Shown here one piece after another: positions 55,221-64,000 of a stretch of 64,000 nt of DNA (positions are counted from its first letter, which is position 1; the number at the start of each line of letters is the position of its first letter). Below the pieces are notes generated by a model. It saw only the letters and a list, made by a program, of their open reading frames with translations. It ran no database searches and was not told where the DNA came from. The stretch lies in assembly GCF_963678635.1 (NCBI RefSeq), contig NC_087065.1, positions 39,345,599 to 39,409,598 on the forward strand, given 5' to 3'. The translations under genes and the position numbers were made by a program. The DNA is from Symsagittifera roscoffensis (Eukaryota; Xenacoelomorpha; Acoela; Convolutidae).

Positions 55221-56700
55221 ATGGCTCGGGAGATCATAGAGAACATAGATCTAGACTATAATGAGAGTATTATCTCCCTGGATGTCAAAAGTTTGTACAC
55301 TAATGTCCCACTAAAGGAGGCAATAGATATAGCACTGAGGAAACTGTACGAACAAACTAGTCCTCCTAAACTGGCACGCGGAACTATGAAGAAATTGTTG
55401 AACATGGCTGTAAGTAAGGTGCACTTCAAATGCAATGGTTTATGGTACGTACAAAAGGATGGGTTGGCAATGGGTGCATCCCTTGCTGTCATTCTTGCCA
55501 ATTTATGGCTAAAGGAGTACGAATATGCATTAATGAAGGAAGTACCTGCGTTGACACAGCTAAATGAAAACCGGAATGGCCTATGCCCTGATTGCGAGCG
55601 GAGGGTAACATACAGAAGTAAGGGGATCGAATGCGAAGCTTGTTTAAATTGGTACCATTTAAAGTGTAGTAATGTATCCGACAAAGAATATGAGCAAATC
55701 TCAGAAATGGTTTGGTTTTGTAAGAGATGTAAAGAGCAGCGAGATCAAGAAAAACCAACAGAAAATGTCAAAGCGTTCCTAAGATATGTAGATGATATTG
55801 TGAGGACGGTAAAGGGGGATCCAGATATAGTGTTAAAAGCAGCTAATGAGCTCCACCCCAACTTACAATTCACTATCGAAAATCCGGATTCGAACGGAGA
55901 CTTAGCCTTTCTAGATTTGAACATTAATGTGGACTCACGAAAAAAGGTAACATGTGGATGGTATCAAAAACCAACGGATACTGGGACTATCCTTAACTTC
56001 AGAAGCTGCGCTCCATTGCAATATAAACGCAATGTAGTTGAGGGTACTGTTCATCGGATTTTTAGAAGTACATCAACATGGGAAAACTTTGACAAGGCAA
56101 TGAAGATTAATAAAGAACAATGGGTGGATAATCAATACCCTGAAAAATGGTCAGATGGTGTCGTATCAAGAACGTTGAATAAGATCATCGACCGAAAAAC
56201 TGACACACGAACAACGGTAACATCAGTCAAGGAAGATCCTTTAAAGGTCAGTGCACCCATTATAACATTACAATACCGGGGTAATGCATCAGCGTGGTTT
56301 GCTGCCAAACTGCGTCAAAACGCCGGAGCCCAAGTGATATTTACTACGAGAAAGCTCAAGACTTGCCTACCGTCCCTTAAATCTCCCTTTGCGAAAGATT
56401 TGAAATCCAGAGTGGTCTGCAAGCTCACATGTAGTGGATGTAATTCCACCTATGTTGGACAAACGGTCCGGCATTTGACCACGCGGATTGAAGAGCATCA
56501 CAAGGAAGATTCGCCAGTAGGGCAACATTTGAGAGAATGTGACAGGGATGGTAAGAGCGCTGAGCTTAATCTGAGATTATAGATCAATCAAGTAACATAC
56601 AGAAACTCCTCACTCTGGAGGCCTTACATATTTGGAAAGAACGCCCCAGAATTAACACGCGCGAGGAGTTCAGGAGCAGGGAGCTGACATTAAAATTATA
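55221..56700 (+). pseudogene. PLE reverse transcriptase with internal PHD finger, plus GIY-YIG endonuclease
   Basis: Open for 453 codons (55221-56582). RT motif A is at residues 19-30 (SLDVKSLYTNVP) and motif B at 80-97 (DGLAMGASLAVILANLWL). A Cys4-His-Cys3 PHD finger follows at 122-170 (C122, C125, C138, C141, H146, C149, C167, C170), then catalytic YVDD at 189-192, FLDLNI, and QKPTDTGTILNF. The GIY-YIG part (TCSGCNSTYVGQTVRHLTTR) begins near residue 398. A small deletion near 56575 shifts the frame; the rest (LTLEALHIWKERPRINTREE) follows in another frame to TAG at 56700. The PHD position inside the RT is the oddity. The protein lacks the usual N-terminal region. Confidence 0.9.
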
Positions 56701-56951
56701 GTACATGTTGAAACATGACTAAAATTGCAATTTTTGAAAAAATAAACTGACATGTAGGTTTGGATAAAACATCAAATCGAAAAATTATGACTCAAGTAAC
56801 AAAAAAAGTATGGAAATTGTCATAATCGATGAAATAATGATAACGTAATAACAGTTGTAAGAATGTGATTGGTTAAAAATTTCTAACATGTTCTTTTTGA
56901 ATTTCATACATGATCTTTGATCATTTTATTGTAAATAAAAAATTTTATATC

Positions 56952-56979
56952 CTGACGATGCACAAAATGTGCGAAAACG
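56952..56979 (+). ncRNA. Hammerhead-ribozyme-like motif at the PLE 3' end
   Basis: CTGACGA, then T, GCACA-AAA-TGTGC (a 5-bp stem), then GAAA and ACG. This is the CUGANGA...stem II...GAAA core order. PLEs are known to carry hammerhead motifs. The unpaired T at the start of stem II and unclear stems I and III make activity doubtful. Confidence 0.45.
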
Positions 56980-57049
56980 TTTGAATTAACAATTTTAAAA
57001 AATTCTTATAATATACAAGTGTTACAAGTAAAAAATTTCGTCGAAAGTT

Positions 57050-58220
57050 ATTTTGTTTTTTATTGTTCCGAGTACGCAAGCGGCATTCGCAATCTGTATT
57101 GCCAGGGAGATTCTCTGTTTTAAAAAGCTGCCTGCTCTGGGTTCCTCACTGCATATGCTTAGGTTCTTACAAAGTTTGCTAAAAAAAAAACTTCTGTGCT
57201 GGGCCCGTCTGCACCCTGAATTTCAAAAGCTAGCGGTTGAAAAAGATATCCATCATTTACAAGATCTTAATACTTGTCAATTTTTCGCTCTTCCGCTTCA
57301 GCGGCAGCCGTACCAGTGTTACAAACAGACCCGGCATTAATCCTATAAGGAGCTAAGGAGTCTACTACCGTTACATCCCACAAGAGCTGCTTACCATCAG
57401 CCCATGGAACGAGCGTCAAACCGTCTGGTTGCTTCTGATCGGTCCTGTAGAGGTGTCGTGGTTCTAAAACAGACGGGATGTGAGTAGATGATAGACTCTG
57501 CTTTATAAGGGCATTCAGGTTTGAATGCCTAGAGAATCTCCCTGCACTTTTGAGACAAGAAAGACCATGCCAACCATCCTCGGTAACGTCATTTCCGCAC
57601 ACGCATTTATGCTGTTTGCATATTTTTGATCCTAATCGAAGTCTTATCGCAATTCTGAGTTGTTGGTTCGACAGTTTTAACCTTAAAGTTTTGCACAAGA
57701 TGACGTTTAACCATTGGGAGCCAAATCTATCTTGGAACGCGTTGAACTTTTTTACGTCCGTTGGTTCGAGTCGTAAAATCGAGTCTGCAATTTCGCTGTC
57801 AAAAATTGGCTCCGTCCAATTTTTTTGAATTTCATTTTCCGGAGCCATTTCAATTTTTCCAAGGTCAAACCACCGTTTAAGCGCATCATTATAGGTTCCA
57901 TCCACATGCTCCAAACCAAAGATTTCGCTCAAGGCATCTTTCGCTCCTACTGCTGAGGCTAAGAAAGCGGGTAAAGCGAGTAGACGAGCGGAAGAAACGC
58001 CCAATTCCCCTTTGGCTGCCGGGAGAACTGCTTGTAAAAACTGGTTATCATCCATTTTCACGTTAGTGACCTTGCATAACGAATTTCTTAGTAATTTATC
58101 ATAGCGTTCCAAAAAATCAATTTGCAAAAAACAAGGGCTCGTACGCAAAAAATATAGGAGTTTTGGCATGCTAAAGCAATTTTTCAGGAGGTAAAAATGT
58201 AACATTCGCCCAAATATCAC
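57050..58220 (-). pseudogene. C-terminal half of a non-LTR element with restriction-like nuclease domain
   Basis: The open frame 58220-57267 (317 residues) starts in the RT thumb (MPKLLYFLRTSP). It has a Zn-knuckle-like C206, C208, H218, C222, with RH at 231-232, then QPDGLTLVPW...LLWDVTV, where P265-D266 and D282 resemble a PD-(D/E)xK centre. A TAA at 57267 replaces a Lys kept in the duplicate at 53282. Coding sequence continues to ~57060 across a frameshift (KQRISLAIQIANAACVLGTI). Upstream of 58220 another frame continues briefly, and the catalytic RT is absent. The family is common in marine invertebrate genomes; I cannot name the clade. Confidence 0.8.
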
Positions 58221-58229
58221 ACAGCGACG

Positions 58230-59290
58230 GAGCGTAGAAAAAGTACCTATTAACGACTGGCAGGCGTCAGTTACCTTAATTCTACTCGTTTTTTACCGTC
58301 TCGACCTTGCCAGTTGATTTTCTGGTCTGTCTAGGGCAAAGTAAAAAGTTACCATTTTTAGGCCATCAGTCAAACAACTTTTGATCAGCTTTCGTTTACA
58401 TGCGAACACAACCACATAGCTGAGTCTCGGATCCTCAGACTACGTGATTGTCATTAAAAACACGGCTCGAACAACCTATTTTAACATGTTTTTGTGTGAC
58501 AGTTTTACATTAAATCCATTGGAGATGGATTGACCCTTTCCTTTTTCTAGCTACTCATGCTCTGAAATATTAAATAATAACGGTGTTAATTAAGATCTAT
58601 GACATTATAGCAGCTATATAGTCAGTCTATACAGTCCTTTCACATAGACAGTCTCTGGGGGGACCAAGCCTCCGCTCCCGTAATATTCTTGAGATAACAC
58701 TCTTATCTCTTATAATTCGTGTCCCGGGAGGGTTCCGTGGTATATTTCTTCCCCCACTGAAGCCTCCTTCTCCACAAATCTACGTCGCTAAGGTTCTTAT
58801 CGTGTGTTATTGCCACGATAAGAGGCTTCGCAATTTTCTTGCTCGACTGTTCTTCACAATCTCTATCGTGGTTCTGATTTTCATCTTTTTTATTCAAAAT
58901 GGCCGTCTTTTTTCTATTTCTCAGAAATGTTCCTCCTCCAATCGAAATTTTAAAAATAAAAACTCTAGAACATTCTGACCCTCCGTCGCAACACTTTTTT
59001 GTTCATAAGGCCTTTAGTCACTCTTTTTTATGTCGCCGGAAGGTTGTGCTGTGTCATCTGGCAGAATGGCACAAAACCATAATGGGCGTCTAGTTTGTCA
59101 ATGACATCCGAGATTTTTTCAAGCTCCTTAATTTTTTCGTCGAGCAATTCTTTTCGGCAAAGTTCGCCGATTGCCGAACTTGAAGATTTCTTCGTAAGAA
59201 GTTTCCTACGGAATCGGAAGTACTTGAAGGAAAGTCAAGGTTTTAAACTGAAACTTATTTGAAAATTTATGGTGTCTGAAAACTGACATC
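58230..59290. other. No gene recognised
   Basis: Frames 58897-58703 (-) and 58899-59093 (+) have no domain. AAGTTCG/CGAACTT inverted repeat near 59161-59182. Confidence 0.35.
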
Positions 59291-59309
59291 AATTAACGAT
59301 AATGAAAAA

Positions 59310-61600
59310 AGACAAACGACTTGACAGGTGGTATATATTTCTTGAAAAACGCTTACTCTAAGGGTTATTCAACGACTATATACAATTATTCATCACTGCT
59401 AGCAGAAGATAATGAAAAATTTTACCAGGCAAAATTTTTTGAGGGTATTGGGGGTTCCAACATTGAAACAAACTCATTGGAGACAGGAGGATCATTGAAA
59501 GTAGTAATTTTGAGTCGGATGAGAACATCATTTCTCATTATGTTAAAAATAGACATGAAAGTCCCACTCAAGGAAGCATTTGGCAATTGATACAGCGGTT
59601 ACTACTACTATTACTACTGAAGGAATTAATTCCCTTTAACATATATAAAGGCATCATACAGATTGTTGAAAGGCTATTTACTTGGTATATTACATTAATA
59701 TAGTAACATGACGAGCAACAAATTACTCAGCACGCAATCAAGTATTAAGTATATTTTCAAGGTGTACTAAGAAGGGCAATTGATGCAATTACAGGCCAAA
59801 AACATAGTACAGGAGTTGATAAATCAAATGAGTTAACCCTCGCTTACAGATAGATTTTGAGTGACTTCTTAAACACTTCAGATGCAAAAATATCTGCAAA
59901 ACCATTGGAATGAGGCATGTTTACCTCGCGATAGAAGAAGAATGCTCGGTGAAGAAGAGACAACATTTCTTGGTTGCTGTCAGTCTAAGGCAGTATTACG
60001 AAGATCTTTGCCGGAGAAGGTAAAATTAATGAACTTGTAAATGTCGAAATCGAATTTCTCATTAAGCACTCTAATGAGGAAAACCAAGTCGTGTAATGCA
60101 ATGGAGAAAGATATTGGCAGGCAGTTGGTCACCTTCAATTATTCAGTGTAGTCACTGAGACCAGTCACCCATTTTAGACATTTTTTATTAAACAATTTAA
60201 GTTTACGCCTGTAAGGTAAGTAAGGAAACCAGATTTAACTGCCGTAGAGAAGGACACTTCTTATTCAAAGTTGATAATATTAAAACTTGGTCCACAATGA
60301 GACGCTGTATGGAATAGAAATCTACATGAGCAGGTAAAACCACCGGCAATGGGAAGAAAAATCATGATAAGATTATTAAATATGACCGTCGCCCAGGTGC
60401 ATTTTAAATGCAAGGAAATAGAGTTTGTTCAAAAAAAGGTTTGTCCATGGGCGCCTCTCTGGCAGTGATTTTAGCAAACCTATGGCTCAACTCAAGGAGT
60501 ATAAGCAAGCACTGAAAATGGGATTCCAGAATTGACTACACCTGCAGTCAGATGTAAAGAATTGTGCCCCAATGCAACAAAAAAATACCTACAGATCAAA
60601 AGGAGTAGAATGCGAGAGATGCTTGAAATAGTAACACGTTTAGTGTGGAGATATAACGGACACTGATTAACAAAATATAGCTGGAATAGTGTGGTATTGT
60701 AAAAGTTGCATTTCAAGGAAGGAAAACGAGACAGAACCTAAAGGTGTGACATTTTTCCTCCGCTACATGGATAATATAGTTAGGACGGTCAAGAAAGCCC
60801 CTCAAAAAGTACTTCAAGCTACCAATGGAGCTCGTCCTCAATTACAGTTAACAATTGAAACACCAAAAGCCTCGGAATGTCTTTCTTTTCTAGATTTAGA
60901 AACAAACATCGATAACGACAATGTGAGCTGTGGATGGTGTCAAAAACCAACTGATACAGGTACCATCCTTAATATTAGGAGTTCGGCAACCCTTCAGTAT
61001 AAAAAGGATGTAAGTGAAGGAACTGATCACCGTGTCTTCCGGAGTACGTCTACCTGGGAAGGTTTTGATAAGGCAATGAAAATCAATCGTAAACAATGGT
61101 CAGACAACCAGTATCCAGATCACTGGTCGTCTTGGGTTGCGTCTCGTGCCCTCAAAATGATCATAGGGGAGAACAATGAAATCAGGTGAAAGGATTACAA
61201 CCAGATATCTTCTACTTGCAGTAAAGAGCTACTAGCCATGCTGATCATTCAATATCGAGGTAACCACACTGAACATTTTGCGAATAAAGTGCGGAATATT
61301 GCCACCACGCAAATAGTGTTCACTACGAGGAAATTACAAAGATGTTTGCCGTGGTTGAAATCAATTTTTTCAAGAACTTAAAAACAATGTGGTATACAAA
61401 TTAAAATGTAGTGGATGCAAACCCATCTATGTCGGCGAAACGGTCAGACATCTTAATACTAAGTTTTAGGAGCACCGAAAAGCAAATACCACGTCGGGCA
61501 ACATCTGAAAGAGTGTGGAGGCTATGGTTTGAGTTCAGAAATAAGTTGGAAGACTATTGACCAGGCTAATAACACCAATAAGTTTGACATTTCTAATGAT
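59310..61600 (+). pseudogene. Second Penelope-like element, degenerate, with the same PHD insertion
   Basis: Motif A trace at ~59555 (DMKVPLKEAF) and LLNMTVAQVHFKCKEIEFVQ at ~60378. PHD remnants (RSKGVECERCLK, then VWYCKSC near 60686-60712) precede FLRYMDNIV (60752-60781), where the second catalytic Asp is Asn. The open frame 60689-61189 contains QKPTDTGTILNI and FRSTSTWEGFDKAMKIN. A GIY-YIG trace (LKCSGCKPIYVGETVRHL) lies at ~61403. Clearly the same family as 55221-56700 but diverged, so the PHD finger predates both. Confidence 0.85.
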
Positions 61601-61619
61601 TTTTGATTTTTGGTCATTC

Positions 61620-61991
61620 TGTACATATTAGTTAGATTTTTAAATTTATTTACTTCCGTTTCAGCACGGTTATTTGCTAATTAATACCCGAGTCATACTA
61701 CAGTTGCGATGGAGATTGGATGTAGATTCAGTGGAGTGGTCTTCGCCTACTTATCAAAAGATTTCGGTCTCTGTTCTAATCGATGGTGAAGTAACATATT
61801 ACAGTCCTCCGCTTATGTCACATATGAGGTTAAGAAGAATAGGCCCTATAACTACTGGCTCAAGGGTCAGAGACACTATCTCTTATGTTTTTGTACCTCA
61901 TTATGTCGGAGCCAATTCGGTTCGCTTAAGACATGGGACTACAAAATTGTGTAATAGCTTAGAGACCACTACCAAAATACCCCCACTCTAG
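61620..61991 (+). CDS. Unrecognised open frame, possibly an exon
   Basis: 105 codons from 61674; the frame is also open back to a CCGTTTCAG acceptor-like site near 61665. Coding-like composition (RVILQLRWRLDVDSVEW, ISVSVLIDGEVTYY) compared with the AT-rich neighbourhood. No family recognised; could be a piece of the adjacent retroelement or an unrelated exon. Confidence 0.3.
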
Positions 61992-62990
61992 GAATAAGAA
62001 CGTCTCTGAGTACCTGAATCACACAAACGCCGTTAAAAACAGGGTTGGAAACTCACGAATACCATTAGTTTTTATTCGACAGTGGAGCTCTGATCCATCT
62101 CAGATGGTTCAACCTAAAACCCGCCTTATATCGACATAATCGTGTAAAAAACACTCAGAAAATTAAATTCAGTTTTCACATTTTGACTCAAGTGAATAAT
62201 CCAATTAAGATAACTCTGAAAGTTTTAATGAATTAGTTTTGACTCAAGTCGTTTTTTTCTCTGAACCATTGGGCAGCTGGACTCGTCCAACTGTCCAATC
62301 AAGGTTCTCTATTGCCCAGCGATGAAACTCGCTTTTGAATTTGCAATGTTCCCTGTCGGCAACAAGACAGCTCTACTCAAATTGTGATCTCAGGAAAATT
62401 GCGAATAGCAATTTTATTCCAGCACAATTTTTATCAATTTCCCGGCTTTTAAAACTCGGATTTTTTGCATAAATTAATCTCTCATTCCAGTTATCGCGAC
62501 AAATCCGAGCATGACATAGTCGTTTCGAGTTTTTCAAAAATTACCTTTTCCCCCAAAATCAAGGTCAAACTTCCGAATATGACCGACTGGCATATACTCT
62601 CCAGACTCTAGATCGATGTCCTCATCGCGCGTCGTCGTCATGTCAGTGAGCCTCCCGTTTGCTTAGTTCGTCTCATGATACAGTGCCAGTGGTCATTTAC
62701 AGAAGTTTGCAGCACACTCAACCTTAGAAAACCTTAATCTCATCCCCATATAAAATTGTCATTCTATAGCTAAACAGCAATCAAATTTTTCATCCAACTG
62801 CACCCTCGATTCCAGCTTTATCTATGTTACAAAAAAATTTTGATCCACCCAGTCAAGTCAGAAAAAAGTGATATATAAATCGATATAGTGTATTAGATAA
62901 CAATAGTTTCTAGGTTAAATTATCTTTTTTGTTTCCTCAGATTTCATCCAAGTTCAGAATCAAGTCCTAGTTCCTTTCCCTGCTCAAGAC
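61992..62990. other. No gene recognised
   Basis: Mixed composition, no long frame or clear repeat. Confidence 0.35.
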
Positions 62991-64000
62991 TCAAAAATCC
63001 ACCCAGAAGACCCCCTTGCCTAATTCGCACCCCCTTGCGCTTAAAGTACTGGCTCCAGATGCACTCGACACTGTGATCTGCCTTGTCAGTTCTTCTTCGC
63101 TGTCAGAACTTATCACGATTTCGTCCCATGCCTTCAGTTCCTCATAGGAGAGCATCCACTCTCTCTGCTCTTGCAATCTTTTTGGATAGTTCGGTTGCTT
63201 ATTCATCTTGGGATCTCTGTTCAGGCAGAAGGAGTGACGTGGGCTCAAGCTCACATTTTTTGCTAGATATTCCTCTAGTATCGACTCCCTCGCTTTAGTG
63301 TTATCTCTAGATACCTTACCAGCTCGTTGCCATCCCGTAGTTATTCCATTGCGATGGGTAAGCACCGGTCTCCTGAAAACCTTCGGCCCTATTTCTGCCA
63401 GGAACTGACGATACTCCTTTTGATGTAACTTCATGTGATTTTTCGTCAAGGCATACAGCCAAGAAGTCAACGTCACCCTGAACCGTAAGAAAAATCGTAT
63501 GCGGCTCCATACCTTTCCACTTCCATCGGTACGGCGAATACCTCGCAGGCAGTCTCAAACAACTCAAGCCTCCTGCTCTAATCAATTGCATGTATCGCCT
63601 CCACGGTTGGTGCTCTTGACTCTCGGTTTTGCATCACGTTCTCTTCAATCCATCGCAGTGCCAGCATCGAGCTCATCACGAGGACGGTCACATTTCATTG
63701 ATGATTTGACAACCGTATCGCCCGCATCTCCTCAAAGACCCCTATCAAGCAGCGGTTGGATTTCTTCTCTGGATACCACGCAGTCTAAGCTAAACAATTG
63801 TATGGATAGTCTTCATGTGTCAAGTTAATGGTCCGGAGATTGCGCTCTCCTGAAGTCTCGAGCAAATGTTAGAGCTCCATCATTTTCGAGTGTATAGAGT
63901 CCTTCTCGTCCCCAGAGGGGGCGTTATTTAGTACTTTACCGCTCGTACTCTGGTTCTCAAACTCACTCAAATTCTCCTTCTCCTGATTCAAGAGTTGTTC
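62991..64000 (-). pseudogene. Broken gag-like frame running off the right edge
   Basis: From 64000 down to ~63480 one minus frame reads coherently (EQLLNQEKENLSEFENQS..., VFEEMRAIRLSNHQ, ELFETACEVFAVP) but is cut by five or so stops. It then shifts into the open frame 63476-62991 (TLTSWLYALTKNHMKLHQKE, a basic stretch, ISSDSEEELTRQ). The order (folded region, Trp/Leu-rich helix, charged tail) is reminiscent of LTR-retrotransposon gag, but there is no zinc knuckle and no protease or RT in the window. Identification is weak. Confidence 0.35.

Larger units (their letters stand above)
55190..57006 (+). mobile_element. Penelope-like element, 5'-truncated insertion
   Basis: 1817 bp inserted between two copies of TATAATATA (55181-55189 and 57007-57015), a 9-bp target duplication. 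The unoccupied site is present in the paralogous copy at 53027-53035. The insertion starts just before RT motif A, so the N-terminal third of the protein is missing, as is common for target-primed insertions. The 3' end carries a hammerhead-like motif (56952-56976). Confidence 0.9.
53431..57404. repeat. Tandem duplication E, copy 2, interrupted by a PLE
   Basis: Matches copy 1 over 53431-55189 and again from 57007; the 1.8 kb in between is the Penelope-like insertion. It continues past 57404 into the longer version of the reverse-transcriptase fragment, so it keeps the original right flank. Confidence 0.9.

Overview
The window reads as animal (invertebrate metazoan) nuclear DNA. It is visibly AT-rich and full of retroelements, SINEs and MITEs. 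Only two host genes are recognisable, both spliced and both on the minus strand. I cannot name the species. There is no bacterial-style gene packing, and nearly all short open frames are chance or lie inside repeats.

Host genes. (1) A Headcase (HECA) homologue: three coding exons at 12058-11982, 11588-11417 and 5551-5434, whose reading frames join. It carries the Cys/His N-terminal module and the start of the following conserved block; later exons lie off the left edge or are lost. (2) A STIMATE/TMEM110 homologue (ER membrane partner of STIM1 in store-operated calcium entry): seven exons at 36604-36540, 36220-36125, 35610-35489, 32019-31901, 31662-31576, 31001-30867 and 30752-30630, with all phases compatible and a stop codon. 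Its N-terminal exon was not found.

Layout. 1-5452: degenerate non-LTR reverse transcriptase inside a 2.26-kb tandem duplication that ends in Headcase exon 3. 5.5-13.3 kb: Headcase introns and flank with SINEs and a 420-bp hAT-type MITE. 13.3-21.5 kb: three tandem copies of a 2.755-kb unit, each with a 437-bp hAT-type MITE and a GATGG-rich minisatellite. 21.3-23.3 kb: a further ~0.82-kb tandem duplication and a ~150-bp satellite. 24.6-25.8 kb: MITEs and a foldback element. 25.8-29.9 kb: another ~2-kb tandem duplication. 30.0-36.6 kb: STIMATE, its introns loaded with tRNA-derived SINEs. 36.6-42.9 kb: SINEs, a LINE 3' tail and unannotated AT-rich DNA. 43.0-44.0 kb: hAT transposase pseudogene. 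44.0-47.0 kb: degenerate LINE. 47.0-51.3 kb: a much better preserved LINE with an extra upstream ORF, a PHD-finger ORF1, endonuclease and reverse transcriptase. 51.3-57.4 kb: a tandem duplication whose second copy is interrupted by a Penelope-like element (PLE); the first copy keeps the empty site. 57.0-58.2 kb: C-terminal half of a retroelement with a restriction-like nuclease domain. 59.3-61.6 kb: a second, decayed PLE. 62.9-64.0 kb: a broken, gag-like frame.

The most unusual item is the PLE. Its reverse transcriptase has a complete PHD-type zinc finger inserted between the motif-B block and the catalytic YVDD motif. The same insertion is visible in the diverged second PLE, so it is a trait of the family rather than an accident of one copy. 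The other theme is repeated tandem duplication at several scales, each with a definable junction.
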